Assembly (NCBI GenBank): GCA_036365455.1
Contig: JAWQUS010000022.1
Coordinates: 3,534,001-3,598,000 of the forward strand
From: Macrosoma leucophasiata
Taxonomy: Eukaryota; Arthropoda; Insecta; Lepidoptera; Hedylidae
Length of the DNA: 64,000 bases
Direction of reading: 5' to 3'
Of this stretch, positions 10,001-17,971 are shown piece by piece (position 1 is the first letter of the stretch; every line of letters starts with the position of its first letter). The position numbers were made by a program, and so were the translations under genes. The notes beneath the pieces are model-generated. The model was not told where the DNA came from and did no database searches. It was given only the letters and a program-made list of their open reading frames with translations.

Positions 10001-12347
10001 GCTGTTGACAAAGCTGGCAACATCACATCCGTAACAATGTTAGTAATCATTTTGTAGCGTCCACTACATTAAGGCGCCAACTAGTGGAATACAATGAAAC
10101 CTTACAGTACTTGTCTAGTACGATAGATGGCGTGTAGTCAAATTACATCGCACATACGAAAATTTCTCAAGAGTTGGCATATATACAACTTCCCAACGTC
10201 AACCGTTGGGCCGCGGCCCGCCAGGCGCTACCACCTCGCCTGGTCGGAGGATCCTCCCTTTTCGTCGGAGGAACACTTCCATCCGTTCCTCCACAATTTC
10301 ATACGTTCGCATCATTTTAATACTTAAGTCTAGATAGTATGAAAAAAGAGACATAGTATAAGTATAATATAATTCTTTACCTTATTTTCGTGAACTCCGA
10401 CGCCGGAGGCTCCATGGCTTCTGTGAAATAAAAGCCAACGAGGTTAACATCGTAGATTTATGGTAAAGTACCTGGTTGAATGAGCTTCGCTCCGTAGACT
10501 AATGGTTCTTCTATTCATCAATAGATGGCGTTAGTCGTCGGTTATGAAGAAAATTTATTATTTACTTGGAACCGAGCTTTTCTTGGACCTGGAACCTAAA
10601 TAAATCGATTTCTTGACCCGAAAAACCCCTAATCTGTAAGTTTCAAGAAAATCGTTTTAGCCGTTTCCGAGATCTTGATTCTGTATATACATGTATATAC
10701 ATATATACAAGAATTGCTCGTTTAAAAGTATAAGTTTAGATAGATAGATAGATAGATATCAAATTATTAATCTATGGTGAACATATTAAAGAGAGAACAG
10801 TGAGAACAGAAGACAGTGGAAACAAACAGCCGGTTTCATTTTTAAATTGATTTGACAGATATTTATATGAGACGTTTCCATATTCTCTATTATGTTACTT
10901 TGTGAAAGTGTGGTAAACTGACATCTGGGAACTGGAACCGTGCAACTAAGGGGAGTGTCCTATTGAAAAAAAAAACAGATGGTTCCGTTTTAAGATTGAT
11001 TTGACTAATATATTACTGGTGGTAGAGCTCCAGTGACGGAGCTCGCGGGCGTGGGCACCACCACATTACCTAATATACTTGCCGCTAAATGGTAGTGTTC
11101 AGCACTATCGTGCTCCGGTCAGGTGGTAATGTACGGCCCTGTAATTTCCGGCACAGAGGCATAACACCTTAGGCCTCAGGAGTGGTAACGCATCTGCATT
11201 TTGACCTTGGTCTTTGTGTGGGTGTCTATAGACGGCAGTCATCACTTAACATCAATGTGAACTTGTTTACCAAATCCATTACTAAAAAAAAATGTCCTGT
11301 CTAGTGCTTACAGTGCTCAACAAGAAATAATGCACATCGGGCCTATGAAAGTGACAATCGGCTAGTTTCGGCATTATAGAGCGTTATCTCTGCTGCACAC
11401 TGCCTACGTCAGCATCCGTAGTCCGGTATTGGTCAAAACTTGATCAAAATGGTCGACATACGTCAAATAGGTAAGGTACGAAAGAGATAACGCTCTACAG
11501 ATCCGAAATAAGCCGACGTCTCTTCCTGAGGTCGATGTGCATTATTTATTGTTGGATACTGTAAGTTCATAAAGGTCTATTTTAAAGTCTTACACCAATA
11601 GTAGCTAAATTGCTTTGATTCTGTACTTTAAAAACTTCTGATTTCTTATTTTGCTTTTGTAGGGATTCGAATCTGTGACCTCTTTATAACTTTTTTTTTA
11701 CCAAGGGAAAATGCATTACGCATACCCACCCTTGAGAAGAGGGGCGGGTTATGTGGGACTCCGGGAAAGGCATCCGTCTACCCACTAAAAACCTCTGGGT
11801 GTTCCGACTCGTCCGCCATCAGTGGCGGGGTCGAGGGAACGCTATCACACACATAAGAGCCGTCTCCTCACCACAGCAGCGAGTGGCGGGCAGAGCCACG
11901 CCAAACGCCGCTCTCTCTCTGGGTTCCTCTTAGCTTCGCCGGTGTGAGGCCAACCACCGGGTTCTGAGCTCCCCCACCACGACAAGGCGGAAACCCTTGG
12001 GGGGGACCTCTGGATAACTAGCCTAACCGCTGAACGACCCAAACTGGTTATCCAAACGTACTAATCCGGCCGGAGTAAATTTTTGTCTTAAATTCAATTA
12101 CTGCCCGATTTCAAAATATTTATTTCCATTTTTACCTCAATTTCTAAAATGAAGCGAATCTGTTTTTTAGATTTGATGAATAAAGCAAATAATATATCTT
12201 ACCTATCATCAGACTTCTCTATCGGTGTGTCTCTCTCTATATCATTGTCATTTTCTGTGTCACTGCTAAACTGTACTTCATTAGGTTTGTCTTCTAGAAC
12301 GAGATCTTCTGTCTGAACACCTGTTCCATTTGGTTGTGAGTTTTTAG
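875..12347 (-). CDS. P-protein-like transporter, gene 1 (nine exons, both ends missing)
   Basis: Nine exons join in one open frame of 441 codons: 12203-12347, 10381-10420, 8670-8805, 7441-7607, 6577-6816, 5782-5985, 3632-3747, 2408-2546, 875-1010. In order they encode an acidic hydrophilic N-terminus, a first membrane helix ([18 protein letters not shown]), a luminal-type loop with sequons NNT and NAT, a second helix, then the first half of an ion-transporter core with [13 protein letters not shown] and [16 protein letters not shown]. The last two motifs identify the P protein (OCA2) family, a melanosome/lysosome-type membrane protein of the ArsB/NhaD ion-transporter superfamily. Every exon has GT-AG borders and phases agree. 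The C-terminal exons are off the left edge. The exon supplying the start codon must end in phase 1 and was not found. Third codon positions are mostly A/T, unlike gene 2. Specific substrate is unknown. Confidence 0.9.
1025..1487 (+). mobile_element. B MITE copy 1, next to a gene 1 splice acceptor
   Basis: Terminal inverted repeats AAAGGAGATGTTGC (1025-1038) and GCAATATCTCCTTT (1474-1487). 463 bp, no coding capacity. On the minus strand its end supplies part of the pyrimidine-rich run before the acceptor of exon 875-1010. Superfamily not determined, since no clear target duplication was seen. Confidence 0.82.
1832..2307 (+). mobile_element. B MITE copy 2
   Basis: 476 bp in the same orientation as copy 1, 344 bp away. 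Inverted ends AAAGGAGATGTTGC / GCAACATCTCCTTT are perfect. Confidence 0.85.
2408..2546 (-). CDS. Gene 1 exon: [16 protein letters not shown] motif
   Basis: 139 nt, phase 2 in and phase 0 out, ending CAGTCT|GTAAGT. It encodes [15 protein letters not shown], then [20 protein letters not shown], the signature loop of P proteins and related ArsB-type carriers. 35 of 46 residues match the gene 2 exon. Confidence 0.95.
2635..2760 (-). mobile_element. N SINE head with tRNA-like cloverleaf
   Basis: 2654-2729 on the minus strand can fold like a tRNA: 7-8 bp acceptor stem (GACTTCAG / CTGAAGTC), D stem GCTC/GAGC and T arm GCGAG-TTCGAGT-CTCGC. The anticodon arm pairs only with a mismatch or a 9-base loop and there is no long variable arm. 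Similar pieces lie at 470-600 and 728-864, so it is a SINE head rather than a working tRNA gene. Confidence 0.65.
2885..2991. repeat. Near-perfect 48-bp inverted repeat
   Basis: Arms 2885-2932 and 2944-2991 with two mismatches and an 11-base centre. Each arm holds ttatattatttcg and cttgtgatatatat. Would fold into a long hairpin. In the gene 1 intron between exons 2408 and 3632. Confidence 0.85.
3251..3462 (+). repeat. A repeat, internal deletion
   Basis: Lacks ~60 bp between ttcagca and atacagcataaca. 170 bp from gene 1 exon 3632. Confidence 0.8.
3632..3747 (-). CDS. Gene 1 exon: [11 protein letters not shown] motif
   Basis: 116 nt, phase 0 in and phase 2 out. It encodes [14 protein letters not shown], then [18 protein letters not shown], the first re-entrant-type motif of the transporter core. 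The donor is AG|GTCCGT, weaker than GTATGT in the gene 2 counterpart. 32 of 38 residues match gene 2. Confidence 0.92.
3958..4232 (+). repeat. A repeat
   Basis: Full length. ggaaatatt before and ggaaaatatt after could be the target duplication. Confidence 0.85.
4392..4672 (+). mobile_element. E hAT-like MITE, right end lost
   Basis: Left terminus CATAGAGCAACACGGGCC and interior acacacgcacactacaaaaa match the E family. The right terminus is missing after gggctattccctta. Confidence 0.65.
4878..5023 (+). mobile_element. K MITE (146 bp)
   Basis: Inverted ends CCCCCTTATTCATAAACGT / ACGTTTATGAATAAGGGGG, perfect over 19 bp. The interior is itself near-palindromic (acaaag / ctttgt). Confidence 0.8.
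5250..5426 (+). mobile_element. Helitron-like 3' end
   Basis: Ends GCGAAGCCGGGTCGCTAG before T. Only the terminus supports the call. The upstream limit is unknown. Confidence 0.4.
5435..5763 (+). mobile_element. Hel2 non-autonomous Helitron
   Basis: Starts TCTATACAAATAAATAAAAT after a host A and ends CGCGGGCACAGCTAG before a host T (5764). The ACTAGCTGCGCCCACGACTT block lies inside. A second copy is at 61706-61993. It inserted next to another Helitron-type end (CTAG at 5423-5426). Confidence 0.75.
5782..5985 (-). CDS. Gene 1 exon: core helices ([13 protein letters not shown])
   Basis: 204 nt, phase 0 to 0, with CCAG|GTAATAC acceptor and GAG|GTATGT donor. It encodes two hydrophobic helices around [17 protein letters not shown], then [20 protein letters not shown], a hallmark of P proteins. 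The homologous exon of gene 2 (62952-63155) has the same length and matches at 54 of 68 residues. Confidence 0.95.
6018..6237 (-). mobile_element. D element nested in an A repeat
   Basis: Ends CACACCACGGACACTCCGCC and ACATATTCTCTG. Flanks GTAGAGG / GTAGAGT (6011-6017, 6238-6244), 6 of 7. The flanks are A-repeat sequence. Confidence 0.75.
6238..6492 (+). repeat. A repeat, diverged
   Basis: Old copy split by the D element at 6018-6237. Lies beside gene 1 exon 6577. Confidence 0.65.
6577..6816 (-). CDS. Gene 1 exon: luminal loop, part 2, and second helix
   Basis: 240 nt, phase 0 to phase 0 (80 codons). It starts [11 protein letters not shown] after TTATTTCAG, contains the sequon NAT, and ends in the membrane helix [20 protein letters not shown] at GAG|GTAAGG. 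The order loop then helix matches P-protein topology. Confidence 0.87.
6925..7068 (+). repeat. A repeat fragment, diverged
   Basis: taacaacttaggtctcaggg and gtctataggctgcagtcatc. Confidence 0.6.
7095..7375 (-). mobile_element. Decayed RTE-type LINE 3' fragment
   Basis: Resembles the C-terminal coding part of the LINE at 29.1-29.5 kb over most of its length, including the gcttcgccttctggta and ggatctctccatttcta segments, but no frame stays open. It sits in the gene 1 intron between exons 6577 and 7441. Boundaries are approximate. Confidence 0.6.
7441..7607 (-). CDS. Gene 1 exon: luminal loop, part 1
   Basis: 167 nt after an AAAATTACAG acceptor, ending GAG|GTTAGT. It encodes [19 protein letters not shown], then a charged stretch with an N-glycosylation sequon (NNT). 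In P proteins this region lies between the first two membrane helices on the luminal side. Confidence 0.82.
7670..7735 (+). mobile_element. N SINE head fragment
   Basis: gggattttagtagcttagca and ggtggagcaattggacta, a decayed tRNA-like 5' part, just before an F SINE. Confidence 0.4.
7787..8060 (+). mobile_element. F SINE, head missing
   Basis: From gcgcgtttccgtgcatgg to gggttgccatcattattata. Lies between gene 1 exons 7441 and 8670. Confidence 0.68.
8226..8665 (-). mobile_element. LINE fragment: RNase H C-terminal region
   Basis: Frame ending at 8226 encodes [20 protein letters not shown], then CDVCG-like and HHIVVEC residues and a short helical tail. This Cys/His pattern is typical of the end of R1/I-type LINE polyproteins, after the RNase H domain. 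It abuts the donor of gene 1 exon 8670-8805, so the apparent single frame running across both is chance. No catalytic polymerase part is present. Confidence 0.6.
8670..8805 (-). CDS. Gene 1 exon: first membrane helix
   Basis: 136 nt, phase 0 in and phase 1 out. It encodes a basic leader (KKQTKYKIK), the hydrophobic helix and the start of the luminal loop ending MPGEVK. The donor is AAAA|GTTAGT. The competing upstream GAG|GTTAAA would give the wrong phase, and the in-frame TAG just past the chosen donor excludes the later GTACAT. Confidence 0.78.
8837..9118 (+). repeat. A repeat
   Basis: Full length with TGGTAAGGCTCC at the start. 32 bp upstream of gene 1 exon 8670-8805. Confidence 0.83.
9648..9937 (+). 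mobile_element. E hAT-like MITE (290 bp)
   Basis: Ends CATAGAGCAACGTGG and GGTGTTGCTCTATG. Flanked by TCTGTGGC (9640-9647) and GCTGTGGC (9938-9945), an 8-bp duplication with one change. CA...TG ends plus 8 bp fit the hAT superfamily. Confidence 0.8.
10050..10330 (+). repeat. LTR-like repeat, copy 1
   Basis: tgtagcgtccactacattaa, then ggcatatatacaacttccca and gttgggccgcgg. About 190 bp match 39713-39900. The TGTAG start, TATATA box and nearby AATAAA of copy 2 suggest a solo LTR. No internal region found. Confidence 0.42.
10381..10420 (-). CDS. Gene 1 40-nt micro-exon
   Basis: A 40-nt exon between TTTATTTCACAG and AAG|GTAAAG. It encodes [13 protein letters not shown] after completing an Arg codon. 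Its length of 3n+1 is exactly what is needed to join the phase-2 exon at 12203 to the phase-0 exon at 8805. Without it the reading frame would meet a stop. Function of the segment is unknown. Confidence 0.7.
11015..11283 (+). repeat. A repeat
   Basis: Full length, followed 27 bp later by a G MITE. Confidence 0.85.
11311..11561 (+). mobile_element. G MITE with TA flanks, complete
   Basis: Inverted ends of about 29 bp (CAGTGCTCAACAAGAAATAA and reverse of TTATTTATTGTTGGATACTG), flanked by TA on both sides. TA duplication suggests Tc1/mariner-type mobilisation. Contains two inverted blocks with gagataacgctct. Confidence 0.75.
11693..12065 (-). repeat. GC-rich repeat, copy 1 (probable LINE part)
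   Basis: GC-rich island next to gene 1 exon 12203. In reverse it matches the segment at 16.28-16.45 kb (gtttccgcctt..cgtgg, cccagag..cggcgtttgg, gcccgccactcgctgctgtg). Class not certain. Confidence 0.55.
12203..12347 (-). CDS. Gene 1 exon: acidic N-terminal segment
   Basis: 145 nt, entered in phase 1 and leaving in phase 2. It follows a TATTATCAG acceptor and ends at AG|GTAAGA. It encodes a hydrophilic, acidic stretch ([14 protein letters not shown], then [13 protein letters not shown]), as expected for the cytosolic N-terminus of P proteins. Only this frame is open. The exon upstream of it was not identified. Confidence 0.7.
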
Positions 12348-12408
12348 CTGATAATATAAAAAAATATAATAAAGAACTTTCCGAATAAGCATTTATAAGA
12401 AAGCTATT

Positions 12409-12696
12409 TTTTTATGTTAGGAAGGTGGCAAACAAGAATGCAGATCACATTGATGTTAAGTTATGACTGCAACCTATAGACATCTACATAAAACCAGAAG
12501 TCCAAATGCAGATGCGTTGCCACCCCTGAGACCTAAGTTGTTGTCTCTGTAATACTCGTAGTTATTACTGGGCCATACATCGCCATCTAACCGAAACACA
12601 ATAGTGCTGAACACTACCATTTAGCGGCAGATAGAGGTAATGCGGTGGTGCTTACGGCCGCGAGCTCTGTCGCTATAGCTAGCTCTACCATCAGTA
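12409..12696 (-). repeat. A repeat, old subfamily
   Basis: Diverged (acatctacataaaaccagaa, tctgtcgctatagctagct). 60 bp upstream of the most N-terminal gene 1 exon seen. Confidence 0.75.
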
Positions 12697-12699
12697 TAT

Positions 12700-12890
12700 A
12701 AAAGGTAGATTATTTTAATAGTACCCATTCTGAATCCTAGATCCAGCACAATCTAGTCTTTTTTTACATACCCCTTGCAACAAACCTTTAAAAACTAATT
12801 TAGCATATTCAACTACGGTATTCTTTAAAGGAATTATTACACGGCACGGTATTCAGGGTACGATAGCAAGGGTCAGGGAAGTGTAATAAC
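12700..12890. other. Unassigned stretch upstream of gene 1
   Basis: No repeat recognised. A minus-strand frame with AKLVFKGLLQG followed by GGG|GTATGT resembles an exon but has the wrong phase to join gene 1. Confidence 0.3.
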
Positions 12891-13025
12891 ATTTAGGGAG
12901 TTAGGGCCCTTATTAGGACGACCGGAGCGGCCCGTGTATTTGTGATTGAGTTAGGGAGCTGTCGACCGGATAGTGTAATGTGTGCGTTCATTATCAGTTG
13001 TATTTTAACAAAGTATAGAAAATCT

Positions 13026-13363
13026 AGAAGCGCGCATGGCCCCGCGGCTATTGGTGATCGGAAGCGATCTGCTCGGTAAGCAAAGCGGTCGGATGTGTTG
13101 TGGGTGACCGCGTTTCCGTGCTTCGGTGGGCACGTTAAACCGTCGGTCCCGGTTGCTATCGATAGATAGCAGGCGTTAAACCTTGTCGGAGGCCTTATGA
13201 GCGGTTTGAAGACATCATAGAGCCACACCGAGTTGGCCACTAACCCTTATCCCAACCAACCCGCATTGGAACAGCGTGGTGGAGTAAGATCTAGACCTCC
13301 TCCCAAGAAGGGGAGAGAGTCATGCTCAGCAGTGAGACGTATCAAGGGTTGCCATTATTATAA
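13026..13363 (+). mobile_element. F SINE with 5S-like head, diverged
   Basis: Plus strand. GCGCGCATGGCC head, GATCTGCTCGGTAAGCAAAG, then GTGGGTGACCGCG, body as in other copies, ending gggttgccattattataata. Confidence 0.72.
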
Positions 13364-13371
13364 TATTAGTA

Positions 13372-13605
13372 CTAGCTGACCCGGCAAACTTCGTACTCCC
13401 TCACAATGGTTTGATAGATACGGACTATTTGTATGGAAAAATAAAATTGTGGTTTTTACTATTTCCTTTCAACTTCTTCATATTTTTTTAAACCTTCTCT
13501 GGACTTTCAAAAATCATTCAAAACCAAAATCAACCAAATCGGTTCAGCCGTTCTCGAGTTTTAGCGAGATTAACGAACAGCAAATGATTTTTATATACAT
13601 AAAGA
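13372..13605 (-). mobile_element. Hel1 Helitron copy
   Basis: Minus-strand copy with the CTAG terminus at 13372-13375, host T next to it, the GCCGGGTCAGCTAG end and a TCTTTATGTATATAAAAATC start. It shares the tagcgagattaacgaacag interior with the other copies. Confidence 0.8.
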
Positions 13606-13925
13606 TAGAAAATCTTGAACCTTAAAAAGGGCTCCCAGTTGTTTAAGGTTTGCCAAGGCACGCTGCGCCTCTGTCACAAAACATTATGTTGTAGGTGTCT
13701 ACAAATAACTCCATAATTGGGTTTTAACCATAAGCTAAAACTTCACACTGTGTGAACTGTATCTACATCATTAACACATTTCCTTTTATGTAAAACGAAC
13801 CTTGAATTTGAGCAAACTCATCTAAAAATGCGTATACAGTACCTACACAATTAAACAAATATTTTTTGAAATGTAACCGGATCTTTTGTATATGGCGCAT
13901 CTTGTAAATGTACACTTCTTACGTA

Positions 13926-14132
13926 AAACATAACTTCACGCCTGTGATCCCCTAAGGGGTAGGCAGGGGTAAAAGCATTCATTTTAGCATATATGCAAAC
14001 ACTGCGCCGGTTACATTTTGGCCCATGTGACAGCGGGAAAGCCTGTTGACATCTCCGGGCACATAACCAAACCCTGAGGTACTAGGAAACTTCCAGAAAA
14101 TTGAAAAATCCCGATGGCACCAGAGATTTTTA
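13926..14132 (-). mobile_element. C SINE 3' part
   Basis: ataacttcacgcctgtgatc to atcccgatggcaccagagat, then cut by an A repeat at 14133. Head missing. Confidence 0.68.
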
Positions 14133-14322
14133 ACTGGTGGTAGAGCTCCAGTGAAGGAGCTCGCGGGCGTAGACACCACCGCATTACCTTGCCGCTAAAT
14201 GGTAGTGTTCAACACTATCGTGTTCCGGTCAGGTGGTAATGCCTCAGAGCCACTCAGAGGCATAACACCTTAGGCCTCAGGAGTGGCAACGCATCAGCAT
14301 TTTGACCTCTGTCACTCTGACC
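14133..14322 (+). repeat. A repeat, 3' part lost
   Basis: Joined tail to tail with a reversed diverged A piece at 14322-14452. Confidence 0.75.
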
Positions 14323-14452
14323 CCTGAGACCTTAGTTGTTATGTCTCTGTGATATTTATTACGGGACCATACATTACCATCTAACCGGAACATGGCAGTG
14401 CTGAACACTACCATTTGGCAGCAGATTGTTTAAAAATGCGGTGGTGCCTACA
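14322..14452 (-). repeat. A repeat piece, diverged
   Basis: ccctgagaccttagttgtta to gcggtggtgcctaca. Confidence 0.65.
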
Positions 14453-14481
14453 AAAAAATATATCACAAAAGGGACCCACTA

Positions 14482-14784
14482 TTTTTTTTTTTTTTTTTTT
14501 TTTTTATGTAATAAAAGTGGCAAACAAGCATGCAGTTCACATTGATGTTAAGTGATGACTGCAGCCTATAGACACCCACACAATGACCAGAGGTCAAAAT
14601 GCAGATGCGCTGCCACTCCTGAGGCCTAAGGTGTTATGGCCTCTGTGCCTGAAATTACAGGGCCGTACATTACCACCTGACCGAAACACGATAGTGCTGA
14701 ACACTACCATTTAGCGGCAAGTATATTAGGTAATGCGGTGGTGCCTACGCCCGCGAGCTCCGTCACTGGAGCTCTACCACCAGT
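14482..14784 (-). repeat. A repeat with long T-run
   Basis: T24-type run at 14482-14505 is its reversed A-tail. Confidence 0.87.
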
Positions 14785-14966
14785 AAAAAAATATAAAATA
14801 TATACATATATATATACCAGTATAAATTGCCTGCAAGGGCGGCTCTAACTCGTGTAGCGCCCGTGTGCAACGAAACCCTGGCGCTCCCTAGGCCTCCCCC
14901 CCCCCCCGAAGCTTGCTCGTCGTCGTTTGACACCACCGCACTACCGGCACCACGCTGTCTGACCGC

Positions 14967-15185
14967 TTCTAAACTTTAAATACGTGAAATAAGGTTTATT
15001 TCGAGTTGAAACAAAGTGTTCGATAAAGAAGCCGCCCATAGGGCGCTCGCATTTGGTAACTGCTGCCACCGCGCTGGCTGGCCGCTTCTGTCATATCATT
15101 GTTGTACCATGATGGTACAAGATGCTCTTAGCTGTCTCAGGGAGCGCCGCGGCGCCCGAGTGCATTGCACACCCTGCACTATAGG
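14967..15185 (+). repeat. Long inverted repeat, left arm
   Basis: tacgtgaaataaggtttatt to ccctgcactatagg. The reverse is at 17972-18207. The outer side (14825-14960) is also GC-rich with C13 at 14895-14907. Confidence 0.65.
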
Positions 15186-15406
15186 CACACCGCGGACACT
15201 CCGCCAAAATTCCATACAAACGCTTAATTTTGTTTCTATTACACAGACATCAATCAGTGACGTGTATTAACACGCGCACCTGTTTGCGTAGCACGTAGAA
15301 AATACCAACCGTCGCCCATAAGAGGGGAAGGGGTTGAGTGATGCCGGCAAATCGGGCGGGACGTCGAAGTGTCCATTCTACACGTAGTATTATTACATAT
15401 TCTCTG
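15186..15406 (-). mobile_element. D element with perfect 7-bp duplication
   Basis: 221 bp, CACACCGCGG...ACATATTCTCTG, between CTATAGG copies (15179-15185, 15407-15413). Interior has gacgtgtattaacacgcgc and the tcgggcgggacgtcgaagtg block. No coding capacity. Confidence 0.85.
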
Positions 15407-15719
15407 CTATAGGTTAAGCCGCCCCTGATTTCCTGATACTGCTTGCAAAAAGATATGTACTCACCAATTTCCAGATTCCGCTTGCTAAAAAGATCCATTG
15501 AGGAGTCATATTTGATCTCATCAGGCAACCCCTGCCATACTTCCAGAGAGCCAGGTGTCAGGTCGCACGAGACCAGGGAATATTGACTTCGATTCAATTC
15601 CTGGTTGGATTGATTATTGCCCCGATCTTTCAGGGAACGCCAGATTTTTTCCATGGCTTTATTTTAACATTGAAGCCTGGAAAAAAACAAGGTGTTGTGT
15701 GAATAGTGTGAGGTTAACA

Positions 15720-15991
15720 TTTTTTTTATGTCATGGAAGTGGCAAACAGGCATGCAGTTCACATTGATGTTAAGTGATTACTGCAGCCTATAGACACTTA
15801 CACAAAGACCAAGGTCAAAATGTAGATGCGTTACCAAGGTGTTTTGCCTCTGTGCCGGAAATTACAGAGCCGTACATTACCACCTGACCGGAACACGATA
15901 GTCCTGAACACTACCATTTAGCGGCAAGTATATTAGGTAATGCGGTGGTGCCTACGCCCGCGAGCTCCATCACTGGAGCTCTACCACCAGT
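15720..15991 (-). repeat. A repeat
   Basis: Full length with a ~15-bp internal deletion (gttaccaaggtgttttgcct). Confidence 0.85.
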
Positions 15992-16167
15992 AAAACATTG
16001 GATGTAGACTGATGCGGTATCCTTTCATCAGGATCCTTCCGTTTGGCAAAATCCTTTTCGCCAAATTTTACTTCCCAAAAGATTTATCGCAAAAGTTTCA
16101 TTCCTAAAAGGATCTTCAGCAAATTTATATTTCGCATTTTAACCACTTGGTCAAATATTAATTGGTG

Positions 16168-16243
16168 ATTCTTTTTTTCAAAATGCATTCTTTATAAGAC
16201 TTTTGTTCAAGTTTTATTAAGAATGCATTTTGAAAAAAAGAAT
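16168..16243. repeat. Perfect 25-bp inverted repeat
   Basis: Arms 16168-16192 and 16219-16243 are exact reverse complements around a 26-base loop. It lies just before the GC-rich island. Confidence 0.85.
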
Positions 16244-16254
16244 ATTTTATAAAT

Positions 16255-17055
16255 AAGGTTGGGTCGAAGGGTGCCCCCCCCCCCCCCCCGAGGGTTTCCG
16301 CCTTATCGTGGCGGGGGGGGAGCTCAGTACCCGGTGGTTGTCCCCACACCGGCGAAGCCAAGGGGAACCCAGAGGCGGCGTTTGGCCTGGCTTTGCCCGC
16401 CACTCGCTGCTGTGGAGAGGAGACGGCTGGGGAGGAGGTGTACGGGTATTTCGTTGGCCCTGCACCCTATCCCCAGCCGCCTAAGACGTCACGCCGTCAG
16501 ATGGGAACGTGGTGGGATGGCGGCTGGGGAAGAGGTGTATGGGTATATCGTTGGCCCTGCACCCTATCTCCAGCCGCCTAGCGGTGGTCCCGCCGCTCGA
16601 TAGGGACGTGGTGGGGCCGCGGGGCGGTTGAAGGTCAGTTCATCCCTGTCACTCCCGCTCCCCGGGACCGGACTGTGTGCCCCTGGACTCCTCCACACGG
16701 GCGTCTTGGGACGCCTGGCGTTGTGAGTGGTCGGGGCAGGGACCTTTGGGTGTCTTACTAAGGGATGTCCGTCGCCAAAATGGAAATAGGTCCCAAGCTG
16801 GGTGGCGTGCACGTGTTCCGCACGCCACTAATGTTGGTTGGAGCCAAAGAGCTCAACCTGCGGAGGGCTCGGAGACGAGCAGCCGCCGGCGGGGTCGCGG
16901 ATGTGTGCGTAAGCATTCCCGTGACCCCGCCACTGCTGGCGGAAGAGTCGGAACACCGCGGGGTTTTAGTGAGTACGAGTCTCACACTACTCGCCGTCTT
17001 TTCCCCTAGACGGCGGGTGCCCAGGAGGGTTTCCCCGCGTAAAAAATTGCGGTGA
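16255..17055 (+). repeat. GC-rich repeat, copy 2 (probable LINE part)
   Basis: An 800-base island far richer in G and C than its surroundings. It contains C17 (16274-16290), G8 (16313-16320) and a ~100-base imperfect tandem duplication around ggcccctgcaccctatc-type text (16430-16490 and 16520-16580). Open frames such as 16765-17055 are Arg/Pro/Ala rich and show no domain. It ends with the ACGGCGGGTGCCCAGGAGGG pattern, probably from an R1- or jockey-type LINE; this assignment is a guess. Confidence 0.5.
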
Positions 17056-17295
17056 ATGACACATAGCCATGTACCTAATTATTTATTTAACAATAAATTG
17101 CGGAAAATAGTATTGCTAACTGTAAAATTGCGAAAAGTTGTTTTGCCAAACGGTTTTTTGCGAAATGAAAACTTGGGCAACATAGTTTGACATGTAATAC
17201 TTTGGGGTACGTTTTTTGCCCATAAATTAATAATTCCCTTTCATCATTTCAGGCGAAAGACGTCCATTTTAAGACCAAGGCCTTCCCATAACGAG

Positions 17296-17895
17296 GATAT
17301 GCCATAATCTTTTTTTTTTGTTATTATGGCATCGCTATTACGCATATTGCCAGTGTCAAGTAAAACGACATTTCATATTCGTATTTATTTAAGCAGCGTA
17401 AAAGTTAGTATAATATAGTCAGTCAATTATTTTTTAAGTATGTCAGTCAAGTGAGTTACAGTCAGTTATTCCAGTAAGGCGATGGCTACTTTACCATGGC
17501 ATAATCTTTTTTTTTATAATTGTTTTACGGCTACGGATTCAAGTCCTTTACAGCCAATCTTCAGTAATTTTTATCTTCATTTCTTATGATAATGAATATC
17601 CATATGGAAGATGGCGATGATTGGATGCTTACATGTGGAATATGATGAGATGGCTCCAGTAAAGTGATGGGGACTTTACTAGGAGATTTACGAAGTTTTG
17701 GAGGCAACATGAAAAATCACTCTTCACTTTATAATATCACTCTTTTACACCCGTGAACGTTATCGAATGTTTTATGATAAAAATCCCACCATTTTTACAC
17801 ATAAAAACGCGACTATACATAAATTTCGAAAATAATATCACGCAGCAACACAGCTCTTTTTCGCGTTCCCGCCAAAACTCCATGCCATAATCTCC
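17296..17895 (+). repeat. L repeat, uninterrupted
   Basis: Contains cgcatattgccagtgtcaag, aaaacgacatttcatattcg, gaggcaacatgaaaaatcac and cccgccaaaactccatgcca. Reversed copies are at 38462-39287 and 48398-48805. No coding frame. Type unknown. Confidence 0.6.
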
Positions 17896-17971
17896 ACGCA
17901 AAGTGTTGCCAGGTTGCTAAACCTTATAGCCGGACAGACTAGCAAGGTGGGACGGATACAGGGACTGCTTA

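Noticed and set aside
12776..12835. Exon-like minus-strand piece with AKLVFKGLLQG and GTATGT donor
   Set aside because: The frame ends in phase 0, which cannot join the exon at 12347, and the phase-1 frame has a stop and no ATG.
16677..17055. GC-rich open frames at 16.3-17.05 kb as a novel gene
   Set aside because: Long frames are expected in such GC-rich sequence, they overlap on both strands, show no domain, and the island has a second copy at 11.7 kb.
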